Part shown: positions 43,567-51,591 of the stretch, one piece after another
Numbering within the stretch: position 1 is the first letter of the stretch
How the letters are laid out: the number at the start of each line of letters is the position of its first letter
Assembly (NCBI GenBank): GCA_031292485.1
Contig: JARLHA010000037.1
Span: 124,001-188,000, forward strand
Source of the DNA: Mucilaginibacter sp.
Lineage (GTDB): Bacteria > Bacteroidota > Bacteroidia > Sphingobacteriales > Sphingobacteriaceae
Direction: 5' to 3'
DNA length: 64,000 nucleotides
Made by a program: the position numbers and the translations under genes
The notes under the pieces: model-generated
The model's input: only the letters and a program-made list of their open reading frames with translations
Database searches by the model: none
What the model was told of the DNA's origin: nothing

Positions 43567-44799
43567 TTATGCCGGGTTATTCGGTCTTCCTTTTGGCTTG
43601 CTTTTATTGCCCCATTTGCGCTGCTGCGGCCTTTTGTTGGCCGATTGCGGCGCATGTTTAACCATTTCGATGCTCTTCAGCTCGTCAGGTACTTCCATCA
43701 GGCGGATCGGTTTCTCAATCAGCTGCTCAATGCTTTTCAGTTTGCGCTCGTCGCGGTGGTTTACAAAGGTGATCGCAGTTCCGGTAGTTTCGGCACGGGC
43801 GGTGCGGCCTATGCGGTGGATATAATCTTCCGGGTCGCCGGGCACATCATAATTGATCACCAGGTCGATCCCTTCTACATCAATGCCACGTGAAAGGGCA
43901 TCAGTGCCGATGATAATCGGCAATTGCCTGTTTTTAAAATTCAGCAAAATCTCTTCCCGCTCCTTTTGTTCCAGGTCTGAGTGAAAAGCGGATACGTTAA
44001 GCCTGGCCGATTTCAATTCCCTCGCCAACGACTTCACAATTTCCTTCCTTGAGCAGAAGATCAGGATACTGGTATAGCTCCCGTTCTTCAGCAGCATTTG
44101 CAGTAAAGGCGTTTTCTGCGCATCATGCGCACGGTAAACCTGTTGGTCGATACCCACGGCTGGTTGCGAAAGTGCTATATTGATCTGTTGCGGATTGTTT
44201 AATATAGATTTTGCCAGTGTCCGGATCCTTCCCGGCATAGTGGCAGAGAATAGCAGCGTTTGCCTGGTTTTCGGCAGGTAGCTTACTATCCGCATAATGT
44301 CGTCGTAAAAACCCATGTCGAGCATGCGGTCGGCTTCGTCTAAAACCAGGTGAGTTAAATGGTTCAGCTTTAATACGCCCGAGGTAAGGTGCGCTATCAG
44401 CCTGCCTGGTGTAGCTATGATGATGTTTACGTTGTTTTGGATACCCCGGCGCTGCTGCTCATACGCAATACCGTCGCCTCCGCCAAAAACCGCTATGGAG
44501 CTGATGCCCGTAAAATAGGCAAGGCCCTCCACCTGCTGGTCGATCTGTTGTGCCAGCTCGCGCGTTGGCGCAAGGATCAGGCAGTAACTATGGTGCTTAG
44601 GGGTTTTGCTGATATGCTCCAGCACCGGCAACAGGTAAGCTCCGGTTTTTCCGGTACCAGTTTGCGCACAGGCAATAATATCGTTACCCGCTAATATAAT
44701 GGGGATGGCCATTTCCTGAATCGGGGTAGGGGTATTGAAACCCATACTCAAAATGCCTTCTAATAAATGTTCGTTAAAATTGAATTCCTGGAATGTCAC
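43567..44799 (-). CDS. DEAD-box ATP-dependent RNA helicase (RhlE-like)
   Basis: 410 residues. All motifs are present in order: Q motif (FNTPTPIQEMAIP), AQTGTGKT (I), PTRELAQQ (Ia), DEAD in LVLDEADRMLDMGF (II), SAT (III), then IIGTDALSRGIDV (V) and HRIGRTARA (VI). A short basic tail (KRPQQRKWGNKSKPKGRPNN) follows and should bind RNA. Likely involved in ribosome assembly or cold adaptation. Cytoplasmic. Confidence 0.95.
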   Translation of the reverse strand: MTFQEFNFNEHLLEGILSMGFNTPTPIQEMAIPIILAGNDIIACAQTGTGKTGAYLLPVLEHISKTPKHHSYCLILAPTRELAQQIDQQVEGLAYFTGISSIAVFGGGDGIAYEQQRRGIQNNVNIIIATPGRLIAHLTSGVLKLNHLTHLVLDEADRMLDMGFYDDIMRIVSYLPKTRQTLLFSATMPGRIRTLAKSILNNPQQINIALSQPAVGIDQQVYRAHDAQKTPLLQMLLKNGSYTSILIFCSRKEIVKSLARELKSARLNVSAFHSDLEQKEREEILLNFKNRQLPIIIGTDALSRGIDVEGIDLVINYDVPGDPEDYIHRIGRTARAETTGTAITFVNHRDERKLKSIEQLIEKPIRLMEVPDELKSIEMVKHAPQSANKRPQQRKWGNKSKPKGRPNNPA

Positions 44800-45186
44800 T
44801 ATACTTTTTATGGTGATGAGGTATGCAAGATAGGAAAAATAGTTGTGTTAACAGCAAATTGCAATAAAAGCGACACGCGCGTGGCATTAAACGGCATGAA
44901 AACGGCATAGCGGCTGGTTTACTCACCCGGATCGAGTACGTACGGGACTGCGCCCGGCCGGCCCTTCCGAGATCATTCTTTTACCCCTCCCGGCCTCCCC
45001 TGATTTTAGGGGAGGAGGTAAAAACAATAATCTTTCTCTCCCTAAATTTAGGGAGAGATGTCGACAAAGTCGACAGAGAGGGTAAAGTGGAATACGAAAG
45101 AGTTTTAGGCAAATCCCCACCCGCGTTTATTGCCCCATTATTTATCATTAATTCCGTTATTTGCATCTTTATTTCCCTTTTTAAAT
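44800..45186. other. Intergenic region between helicase and DUF2130 genes
   Basis: Divergent promoter region holding the palindrome cluster at 44981-45075. The short frames here only translate palindromes. A cATTTG-like box near 45160 is too degenerate to call as a promoter. Confidence 0.5.
44981..45075. repeat. Cluster of three palindromes (24-bp perfect in the middle)
   Basis: First, TTACCCCTCC..CCTCCCC faces GGGGAGGAGGTAA (44981-45020). Second, TCTCTCCCTAAA joins directly to TTTAGGGAGAGA (45035-45058), a perfect 24-bp palindrome. Third, TGTCGAC-AAA-GTCGACA (45059-45075). This is an interspersed element style seen in Bacteroidota intergenic DNA. Confidence 0.75.
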
Positions 45187-46437
45187 ATGGCAACAGAAGT
45201 TAAGTGTCCGAATTGTGGTTTTGGATTTCCGATTGAGGAAGTGATGGCCGAAGAATATAAAAAAGAGCTGCAGGTAAAAATGCGCGACTATACCCGCCAA
45301 AAGGAAGAAGAATACCGCAAAAAGGAGTCGGAGTTTGCGAATAAGGAGCGCCAGCAACAGCTTCTGTTTGAGCAGCGCCTTAACGACGAGAAAAAGCAAT
45401 TGCAGGCCATTATTGAGCAATCCCTGCGCAAAAGCATTGGGTCCGACTATGAAAATAAGCTGGCCCTGCTGCAGAATGAGAAAAACGAGGCAGACGAAAA
45501 ACTCAAAGCGTCCCGCCAAAAGGAGCTGGAGTTTATGCAAAAGGAAAACCTGCTTAAACAACGCGAAGAAGAACTTGAACTCTCTGTACAGCGCAAACTG
45601 CAGGAGCAGCGCAACGAACTCTCTGAACAGATCCGCAAGCAGGAAGCCGAAAAATTCAGTCTGAAGGATACCGATTACCAGCTAAAGCAAAAGGAGCTTG
45701 AAAAGCAACTGGAAGACCAAAAGAAACTGGTTGATGAAATGAAACGCAAGGCCGAGCAAGGCTCCATGCAGTTACAGGGCGAAGCGCAGGAACTGATCCT
45801 GGAAGAATTGCTGCGCGACAGCTTCCCGTTCGACCTGATAAGTGAGGTGGGCAAGGGCGTGCGCGGGGCCGACTGTATCCAAACCGTGCGCAACAAGTTC
45901 GGGCTGGAGTGCGGGCGCATTATTTATGAAAGCAAACGCACCAAGGATTTCGGCGGCGACTGGATAGATAAACTGAAAAAAGACATGCGCGCCATTGGCG
46001 TGGATGTGGCCGTCATCGTTTCGCAATGCTACCCTAAGGGGATGGATTGTTTTGGCGAAAAGGACGGCGTGTGGATCTGCTCCTTCGAGGAGGTAAAGGC
46101 CGTGGCCTATATCCTGCGGGATGGCATCATTAAGCTGGCCAACCTGGCCAAGGCGCAGGACAATAAAGGAGACAAAATGCACCTGCTGTACGATTACCTC
46201 ATCAGCAACGAGTTCAGCGAACAGTGGAAAGCCATCCGCGAGGGATATATGAGCATGCGCATCTCCATCCAGAAGGAGCGCGACGCCATGGAGAAAATGT
46301 GGAAGGCCCGCGAAAAGCAGCTGGAAAAAGTGCTCCTCAACGCCGCCCATATCAAAGGCTCTATCGAAGGCATCGCGGGCAGCGACATGATCCACCTGGA
46401 GCTGGGCGATGAGGACGATGCCCTGCTGCTGGAGTAG
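45187..46437 (+). CDS. DUF2130 domain protein with long coiled coil
   Basis: 416 residues from ATG 45187, which puts VKCPNCGFGFPIEEV, a zinc-knuckle-like CxxC, at the start; a further in-frame ATG at 45130 would add a membrane-like leader from non-coding sequence. Residues about 20-200 are a charged coiled coil. The C-terminal DUF2130 domain has KGVRGADCIQTVRNKFGLEC and GRIIYESKRTKDFGGDWIDK, with the E-S-K core of a restriction-nuclease-like (PD-(D/E)xK) fold. Role unknown. G+C rises clearly in the last third, unlike the flanking genes. Confidence 0.85.
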   Translation: MATEVKCPNCGFGFPIEEVMAEEYKKELQVKMRDYTRQKEEEYRKKESEFANKERQQQLLFEQRLNDEKKQLQAIIEQSLRKSIGSDYENKLALLQNEKNEADEKLKASRQKELEFMQKENLLKQREEELELSVQRKLQEQRNELSEQIRKQEAEKFSLKDTDYQLKQKELEKQLEDQKKLVDEMKRKAEQGSMQLQGEAQELILEELLRDSFPFDLISEVGKGVRGADCIQTVRNKFGLECGRIIYESKRTKDFGGDWIDKLKKDMRAIGVDVAVIVSQCYPKGMDCFGEKDGVWICSFEEVKAVAYILRDGIIKLANLAKAQDNKGDKMHLLYDYLISNEFSEQWKAIREGYMSMRISIQKERDAMEKMWKAREKQLEKVLLNAAHIKGSIEGIAGSDMIHLELGDEDDALLLE

Positions 46438-46447
46438 CGCTTTATTG

Positions 46448-46483
46448 CCCCGGTGTTCCCCCTGAACAGTATGAACACCGGGG
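46448..46483 (+). terminator. Hairpin after DUF2130 gene
   Basis: CCCCGGTGTTC (46448-46458) pairs perfectly with GAACACCGGGG (46473-46483). An 11-bp GC-rich stem 10 bp past the stop probably ends transcription, although it is followed by AACAAGG rather than U. Confidence 0.6.
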
Positions 46484-47167
46484 AACAAGGGGAACAAAAG
46501 GGAACGGGGGTGAACACCTTAATGGATTGAAAATCAATTGCGTTTGTTTTGTAAACTTTAAATAATGCCCGGTTTGGCTTGCCTTAATCCTGGTTTTTAT
46601 GCCGAAAATCGCTTCGGATTTAGCATAAATACGGGTGTTTTTAGCCTTTATGGGTGTTTTTACCAACAAAAAACCACTATTTCCGGGTTATTTTGCCCCG
46701 ATCTATCCCGGTGGTCCGCGTTTAGGTAACCAACTATGTAAGCAAAGCTATTTCAGCTGGATGGCAGGCGACCTGTCAGCGCGCCGTAGGCCGGTAGGCT
46801 TGTATTGGCGGAAGTCGGCCTGCGCCACTGGCTATGCGATGGGCTGCACCCATCGTTGGTGTATTACGTCCTTTCAGGACTTAAAATTGGTTTACACCAG
46901 CCCTGAAAGGGCGCTATACGTTAACGCCGGGCGAAGTCCGGCGGATATAGGTACCCCTGCCAGCCCTGAAAGGGCGCTACACCTTTACGCGGGATGATAT
47001 CCATCGCGGTTAATTTTTTTGTCGCAGCAAGGTTTCTGGCAGAATAGTAGTTCGCTGGTGTATTCCAGTGAACGGCATAGTTTAATACCTGTCAGCGGGG
47101 CACGAGTATCCAGCCGTACAGGCCGGCGCTGCATCGCGCCTGAAGGAGAGGTAAGTAATCGCTTATT
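46484..47167. other. Long intergenic region with interspersed repeats
   Basis: The first 200 bp show nothing clear. From about 46700 the sequence is a mosaic of dispersed repeats, described at 46868-46990. The frame at 46635-46997 runs across this repeat and is not a gene. Confidence 0.6.
46868..46990. repeat. Interspersed CCCTGAAAGGG repeat, two tandem units
   Basis: CAGCCCTGAAAGGGCGCTA at 46898-46916 recurs at 46961-46979 (CAGCCCTGAAAGGGCGCTA), each followed by a variant of tACgttaACGC. An inverted, shorter palindrome GTCCT-ttc-AGGAC (46868-46880) precedes them. Words of this type (CTGCACCCATCG, CCCTTTCAGGGC) are widespread in Bacteroidota intergenic DNA. Confidence 0.7.
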
Positions 47168-47833
47168 CTAATTGTCTTTTACAAAACGAAGATTGTAACC
47201 GTAGCCAACTTGCGGCATCATATTTACATAAGCATTTTGCCCGTTAATGACTTCTTGATTTGCCGTGTAAGTGTAATCGTAGCCAGTTACTTGCAAAACC
47301 CACTGCTGAGGTGTGCCAGCAATAGTATCTGATGTCGAACTCCAGAACTTTGCCTCGTCATTCCCACTATTAAAGGATTGACTAATAGAATATTCCCCAG
47401 ACGGTATAACATTAAATCCCGATTTATTATCACCAATAATACTCCATTTAGAAGTAGCCATGAGATGTTTTGCTACCGTGGAATCCGCTATAACTTCGCC
47501 ATAGCTGTTAATTGTAGTTGAACCCTGTAACTGCAACAAACTGATAAAATCAGCTTGCGTTGGAATTCTCCACCCTGAAGGTAATTTGATTGACTGTATC
47601 TCAGATAGAAGGTAAAATTTACCTATGCTGGCCTCTTGTGCATTACCTACACCACCCGGTCCGTCATAATTTTGAGTTGTCCAAATTTGGTGTCCAATGG
47701 CAATCGTACTATAGATAGTTCCGTTGATATTTACTGAACCTTTAATGTTGGTTACTGGTGTAGGATTGTGTTTCTTAGTACAAGCTGTTAATAGTATCGA
47801 AACGATAAATAATAGTTTGAGTTGTCCCCGCAT
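47168..47833 (-). CDS. FISUMP-domain lipoprotein
   Basis: 221 residues, lipobox VSILLTAC (Cys about 18). Contains the Fibrobacter succinogenes major paralogous domain: QIWTTQNYDG near 70, PSGWRIPTQADFISLL near 110, FWSSTSD near 167 and a C-terminal GYNLRFVKD. Surface or periplasmic domain of unknown function, usually expanded in Bacteroidota. Stands alone. Confidence 0.85.
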   Translation of the reverse strand: MRGQLKLLFIVSILLTACTKKHNPTPVTNIKGSVNINGTIYSTIAIGHQIWTTQNYDGPGGVGNAQEASIGKFYLLSEIQSIKLPSGWRIPTQADFISLLQLQGSTTINSYGEVIADSTVAKHLMATSKWSIIGDNKSGFNVIPSGEYSISQSFNSGNDEAKFWSSTSDTIAGTPQQWVLQVTGYDYTYTANQEVINGQNAYVNMMPQVGYGYNLRFVKDN

Positions 47834-48064
47834 GATAAAGTTGGGTTAAAGCATTTATTCTCTAATATATAAGGTTACAGCATTAAAAACAAGGGTTTTT
47901 CAAATTATTTCCCAACCGTCTGTCCCAACGAGCACGCTTGGACACATCCTGCATTGAGCGTGCCGCTCAAATAATTACAAAAAACTACCGTTGAATGTAA
48001 CGACATCACGTATCCAAACGGAAATCAAACGGAATGCTTGACTGGGCGGAGGATTTGCAAATAG

Positions 48065-48523
48065 TCAATTTTTGGTATAAATATCATCGTAAACTATTCC
48101 GTTCCCGGAGGTTCCCCCATAGATCAATTCTAACTGATTATTGGTCAATGCTTTAATCGTAAAATTTGTTGGTATGCCCGTCACTGCTGACGACGGTACG
48201 TTGCTATCAAAATTCCAGGTTAGCTGATTTCCGGAAATTACATAGGTAAATGGAAAACCCATCAGACCGGGCTGTTGATAAGTACCTGTTAGATTATTAT
48301 TAAATTCAATAACAAGATCCAGATTGCTGAAACCAGCATTAGTATTATTAAAAGTGGTGGTTGAAGTATTTGAGCGTACGCCATTTGTGTAAGTGATGCC
48401 CGTTGCAGTATGCAGAGACCATGTGCCCGATAGTGCAGCAGGCGTAATAAGTAAATTATTGGAACTCTTTTTACATGCGTTAAAACATAAAATGATAAAG
48501 AGCAGGATTGAAAGGTGTCTCAT
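48065..48523 (-). CDS. Lipocalin-like lipoprotein
   Basis: 152 residues, lipobox ILCFNACKK (Cys about 16). ALSGTWSLHTATGITY and YVISGNQLTWNFDS give the short beta-barrel pattern of the lipocalin-like (PF13648-type) lipoproteins common in the phylum. Ligand unknown. Alone between two minus-strand genes with 230-bp gaps that show no clear signals. Confidence 0.75.
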   Translation of the reverse strand: MRHLSILLFIILCFNACKKSSNNLLITPAALSGTWSLHTATGITYTNGVRSNTSTTTFNNTNAGFSNLDLVIEFNNNLTGTYQQPGLMGFPFTYVISGNQLTWNFDSNVPSSAVTGIPTNFTIKALTNNQLELIYGGTSGNGIVYDDIYTKN

Positions 48524-48753
48524 GGTTATAGGATTATAATTAAACTTACGAAATTTAAGCCCCGAACGCTACAGTGCTTTACAAAACTATTTTAACTAAA
48601 AACCCTGGTGCTACCCGAATTTTGCAAATCGGACCGCTATGAATGTATGCACGACTACAATCTACAATAAAAAAACAAACAATCCGCCTCAATCACCTGG
48701 TCGATACCCGCACAGTTGGAGGCGCTTGAATAAATATAAGATTTGGCTGCCGT

Positions 48754-49443
48754 CTATCCCGTCTTCACCCCAAACAAATAACCTACCAGCGCGGTTACAC
48801 CCATCGCTATCGTTCCCCAAAAGCAGATCCGGATCATGCTTTTGATTATAGCTGAGCCTCCCGCTTTTGCCGCAACAGCGCCCGACAGGGCCAGGAACAC
48901 CGTAGCAAAGCCGTATAAAAATATCTCCATCAGATGTACCGGCGCGAACAACGATACAAAAAAGGGTAAAATCCCGCCTGATATAAAAGATGCGCCTGAG
49001 GCCAGAGCCGCCTGCAGCGGTTTCGGCTGCGAAAATTCGTTAATACCCAATTCGTCTTTGGCGTGGGCTTCCAGGGCGTTATGTTTGGTCAGTTGCTCCG
49101 CAACCTGCAGGGTCAGCTTGCTGTCTAAACCTCTTTTCTTGTAAATTTTCGCCAGCTCATTTAATTCAATCTCCGGCATGGTGTCCAGTTCTTTCTTTTC
49201 CCGCGCCAGGTCTGCCGTTTCAATATCCGACTGCGAACTCACCGAAACATATTCACCTGCCGCCATTGACATTGCGCCCGCAACTAAGCCCGCAAGTGCC
49301 GCCAGGACTACCGGGCTCCGGGTATGGCTGGCCGCAGCCACGCCTATTGCTATACTTGTGGTGGAAAGAATCCCGTCATTGGCGCCCAGCACAGCCGCCC
49401 GAAGCCAGCCGCTTCTGTTTGAATAATGTTTCTCCAGTTGCAT
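48754..49443 (-). CDS. VIT1/CCC1 family transporter
   Basis: 229 residues, five or so membrane segments. LRAAVLGANDGILSTTSIAI is the family signature; GLVAGAMSMAAGEYVSVSSQ is the second conserved helix; a long Glu-rich cytoplasmic helix-loop (DTMPEIELNELAKIYKKRGL) follows, which binds metal in plant VIT1. Exports or stores Fe/Mn from the cytosol, by family. No Fur box found nearby. Confidence 0.92.
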   Translation of the reverse strand: MQLEKHYSNRSGWLRAAVLGANDGILSTTSIAIGVAAASHTRSPVVLAALAGLVAGAMSMAAGEYVSVSSQSDIETADLAREKKELDTMPEIELNELAKIYKKRGLDSKLTLQVAEQLTKHNALEAHAKDELGINEFSQPKPLQAALASGASFISGGILPFFVSLFAPVHLMEIFLYGFATVFLALSGAVAAKAGGSAIIKSMIRICFWGTIAMGVTALVGYLFGVKTG

Positions 49444-49545
49444 TTTTTTGTTTTAGCGTTTGCAACAGTTCACCGATGCCCGCAATAGTGTAAAAATCAA
49501 TAAAAATTATTTTAATATGGCCGGGTGTAAAATAAAAAAACAGCT

Positions 49546-49581
49546 AATTAAAAGCCCGGCTTGATTTTACAAACCGGGCTT
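49546..49581 (-). terminator. Intrinsic terminator after small membrane protein gene
   Basis: On the minus strand AAGCCCGG (49581-49574) pairs with CCGGGCTT (49559-49552), followed by TTTTAATTAG. It lies about 45 bp past the stop of the 52-residue gene. Confidence 0.8.
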
Positions 49582-49624
49582 AGTTTCAACTGCATCTACC
49601 TAAATGTATTGGTGTTGCTTTACG

Positions 49625-49783
49625 CTAAATAACGTTAGTATCTCTTCTGAATAATCCAAGGAGTAAAGCGATAACCGCTATTACTAATAAAATATGGATC
49701 AGGCCGCCTGCTGCGTAAGCAAATGTGCCGATAGCCCATCCTATAATAAGGATAACTGCTATAATGTACAAAATTGATCTCAT
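49625..49783 (-). CDS. lmo0937-family small membrane protein
   Basis: 52 residues (MRSILYIIAVILIIGWAIGT ... GLFRRDTNVI), two short membrane helices separated by AAGGLIH. This is the pattern of the lmo0937/DUF5670 family found in many bacteria near stress genes. Exact length (159 bp) ends in TAG at 49625-49627. Followed by an intrinsic terminator. Function unknown; small size means it is easily overlooked. Confidence 0.85.
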   Translation of the reverse strand: MRSILYIIAVILIIGWAIGTFAYAAGGLIHILLVIAVIALLLGLFRRDTNVI

Positions 49784-50008
49784 GATGTTGTTTTTAAAGG
49801 GTGACTGATTACCACAGGAGATACAAATAGGATACCAAAGCCGAAACCCCTTTGTGCAGCCCTTCGGGGAAACAAATAGTGTCCAAATTCAAATAAAAAG
49901 GGTACCATAAAAGGACAGTTGCTATTCTTCGCTATCCGAAGTTTGCAAATCGCACGCCTATGCACGTAGCCGACCACACAGTACCCCAAAGATAACCACC
50001 CATTCCAG

Positions 50009-50080
50009 AGGTGTGAGGGTGGATTCGAACCACCGTAAAAGGTTTTGCAGACCCCCGCCTCGCCACTCGGACACTCCACC
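50009..50080 (-). tRNA. tRNA-Cys (GCA), irregular
   Basis: Minus-strand cloverleaf: anticodon loop CTGCAAA (GCA), T arm GGTGG-TTCGAAT-CCACC intact. The acceptor pairs only if one A in the 3' strand is bulged (GGTGGAG with CTC-A-CACC), the anticodon stem has two G-U pairs, and the D stem begins TCC opposite GGC (one mismatch). These departures are not seen in the second tRNA-Cys at 51984. It starts 13 bp beyond the cysteine desulfurase stop on the same strand. Could be functional, or a decaying extra copy. Confidence 0.75.
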
Positions 50081-50093
50081 GTTTTGTTTTGCC

Positions 50094-51224
50094 TCAGGCA
50101 GCGGCCAACCGGGAAACCACGGCCAGTTTTTCAGCTACCTGGTCCATCTCGGCCCTGGTATTAAATTTACTGAATGAAAAGCGGATGGTAGTGCGTGTTG
50201 CATCCGTGCCCAGTGCCTTCAATACATGCGAAGCAGAACCGGCCGAACAGGCGCTGCCGCCGGAAACGGCAATGCCCCCGGCGTCGAGGTATCGCAGCAG
50301 GTCGGTATCCGTACCCGGCAAGCTCACGCTTAATACGGTATAAAGGCTTTTGTTTAAATCGGCCGAATTGCCGTTAAACTGCACCTCCGGCAAGGTTTCG
50401 GTCAAACGGCTTATCAAATGATATTTTAAGTTTTGTATGTACGAATGATCCTGTTCCATTTGAGCGTAAGCAATTTCAAGCGCTTTGGCCATGCCTACTA
50501 TACCCGGTATATTTTCGGTGCCCGCGCGCAAACCGCTTTCCTGCCCGCCGCCGTGGATGAGACGGTTGAGCCGCTGCCCTTTGCTGCGGTACAAAAAGCC
50601 AACGCCTTTAGGGCCGTGGAACTTATGCGCCGATGCTGCCAGGAAATGAACTTTAAGCCGGGCAAGGTCGTGCCCGTAATGCCCCATGGTTTGCACCGTG
50701 TCGGTATGGAAGAGCGCCTGGTATTTCTCGCACAGTTCGCCGATCCGCACAATATCATTCAGGTTGCCCACTTCGTTATTGGCATGCATTACCGAAACCA
50801 GATTGCGGGTATTGGTCCGCAGCAGGTACTCCAGGTGGCCCAAATCAAGGTTGCCTTTGGCATCATGCTTAATATAACTTACGCGGGTATGGTATTTAGC
50901 CGACAGCGCGCGCAGCGTTTGCAATACGGCCGGGTGCTCAAACGGCGTAGTGATCACGTGGTCGATATGGTTACAGGTAACTGCCGACACGATGGCGATA
51001 TTATCCGCCTCGGTACCGCCCGAAGTAAAGACGATCTCTTCGGGTAAAGTGTTTAACAAACCGGCGATCTTAGCCCGGCTGGCTTCCAGTGCCTGGCCAG
51101 CCTCGCGGCCCGGCCCGTGTTGCGAAGATGGGTTGCCATAGTGGTTCAGAAAATAAGGGGTCATCGCTTCAAATACGTGTTGATCAAGCGGGGTGGTGGC
51201 GGCGTTGTCCAGGTAAATTTTCAT
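50094..51224 (-). CDS. Cysteine desulfurase (NifS/IscS family)
   Basis: 376 residues. PLP-dependent enzyme that releases sulfur from cysteine for Fe-S clusters, thio-tRNA and related uses. YLDNAATTPLD is the N-terminal fold motif; FTSGGTEADN and the PLP Lys in AASAHKFHGPKGVGFLY are present; the active Cys is in GSACSAGSASHVL near residue 330. Fe-S assembly partners (iscU, sufB) are absent here. It is preceded by a SAM-I riboswitch and followed by tRNA-Cys, an arrangement that ties it to sulfur amino acid status. Confidence 0.95.
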   Translation of the reverse strand: MKIYLDNAATTPLDQHVFEAMTPYFLNHYGNPSSQHGPGREAGQALEASRAKIAGLLNTLPEEIVFTSGGTEADNIAIVSAVTCNHIDHVITTPFEHPAVLQTLRALSAKYHTRVSYIKHDAKGNLDLGHLEYLLRTNTRNLVSVMHANNEVGNLNDIVRIGELCEKYQALFHTDTVQTMGHYGHDLARLKVHFLAASAHKFHGPKGVGFLYRSKGQRLNRLIHGGGQESGLRAGTENIPGIVGMAKALEIAYAQMEQDHSYIQNLKYHLISRLTETLPEVQFNGNSADLNKSLYTVLSVSLPGTDTDLLRYLDAGGIAVSGGSACSAGSASHVLKALGTDATRTTIRFSFSKFNTRAEMDQVAEKLAVVSRLAAA

Positions 51225-51310
51225 ATTTCGTTTTCTTTATTTAATTGCCTTTATTCAATATGCCAGAAGCCGCGCAAACAGTAGCAATTACAAGTAGGTA
51301 CACTTGATGT

Positions 51311-51408
51311 TTTATCTTTCTCCCGGTTACAGGAGTGGAATTAGCACCTTATCATTATAGGTTGCTAAGACGTCGCAGGGCCATTCCCTCGGTCTTTCTG
51401 GATAAATA
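51311..51408 (-). promoter_or_regulatory. SAM-I riboswitch upstream of cysteine desulfurase
   Basis: On the minus strand the sequence runs TTATCCAGAAAGACCGAGGG, then AATGGCCCTGCGACGTCTTA, GCAACC, AAGGTGCTAATTCC and GGGAGAAAGATAAA. These are the conserved blocks of SAM-I (S-box): P1 arms TTTATC/GATAAA, the GGCCC...AGCAACC kink-turn and P3 core, and AAGGTGCTAATTCC. It ends about 87 bp before the cysteine desulfurase ATG. No clear terminator with a U-run is visible in those 87 bp, so the expression platform may act on translation. Confidence 0.95.
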
Positions 51409-51427
51409 ATAAAGAACGTTTCGGGGA

Positions 51428-51435
51428 CAAATATA
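51428..51435 (-). promoter_or_regulatory. -7 box for the riboswitch/cysteine desulfurase transcript
   Basis: TATATTTG on the minus strand matches TAnnTTTG. It predicts transcription from about 51421, a few bases before the riboswitch P1. The -33 match is poor. Confidence 0.55.
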
Positions 51436-51448
51436 AAATAAAAACTAT

Positions 51449-51472
51449 AATTCCTATAGATTTTATAGAATT
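51449..51472. promoter_or_regulatory. Candidate operator between divergent sulfur promoters
   Basis: AATTCCTATA (51449-51458) and TATAGAATT (51464-51472) form a near-perfect inverted repeat. It lies between the two divergent -7/-33 regions, where one regulator could control both. The word ATAGGAATT (minus strand) is reminiscent of Rrf2/CymR-type sulfur boxes; this comparison is from memory and unverified. Confidence 0.45.
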
Positions 51473-51474
51473 AA

Positions 51475-51505
51475 TTTGCAAAGATGATTTCTTTCTCTAC
51501 ATTTG
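51475..51505 (+). promoter_or_regulatory. Promoter of the poly-Cys leader peptide
   Basis: TTTG at 51475-51478 and TACATTTG at 51498-51505 with exactly 19 bases between, an ideal Bacteroidota promoter. Transcription should start at about 51510-51513, so the leader ATG at 51514 would be at or next to the 5' end of the mRNA. Confidence 0.85.
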
Positions 51506-51513
51506 CCCTGGAT

Positions 51514-51591
51514 ATGAACAAAAAAACGACCGCAAATTCACATTTATATACGCTGATCCAGCTGGGCAGCCGCTGCTGTTGTTGCTGTTGA
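51514..51591 (+). CDS. Cysteine leader peptide ending in five Cys codons
   Basis: A 25-codon frame, MNKKTTANSHLYTLIQLGSR followed by five Cys codons and TGA at 51589-51591. It follows an ideal promoter by fewer than 10 bases, so it is probably translated from a leaderless or nearly leaderless message. The last Cys codons lie inside a 7-bp RNA stem (CGCTGCT 51571-51577 with AGCAGCG 51603-51609), which a stalled ribosome would block. A rival 4-bp stem GCGA/TCGC (51607-51617) and a run of eight T (51630-51637) follow. This is the layout of a transcription attenuator responding to charged tRNA-Cys, like Cys leaders described in actinobacteria. A regulated biosynthetic gene is not seen downstream. 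Confidence 0.75.
   Translation: MNKKTTANSHLYTLIQLGSRCCCCC

Noticed and set aside
44923..45193. Small frames between the helicase and DUF2130 genes
   Set aside because: They cross the palindrome cluster and have no coding character.
46635..46997. 120-residue frame in the long intergenic region
   Set aside because: Most of it translates the CCCTGAAAGGG dispersed repeat.
50009..50080. tRNA-Sec next to selenium genes
   Set aside because: The anticodon is GCA (Cys) and the arms are of normal length, without the long acceptor and variable arms of tRNA-Sec.
50094..51224. Nitrogen-fixation nifS
   Set aside because: No nif genes are nearby; the protein is a general group II/I cysteine desulfurase by sequence, so the nifS symbol is not used.
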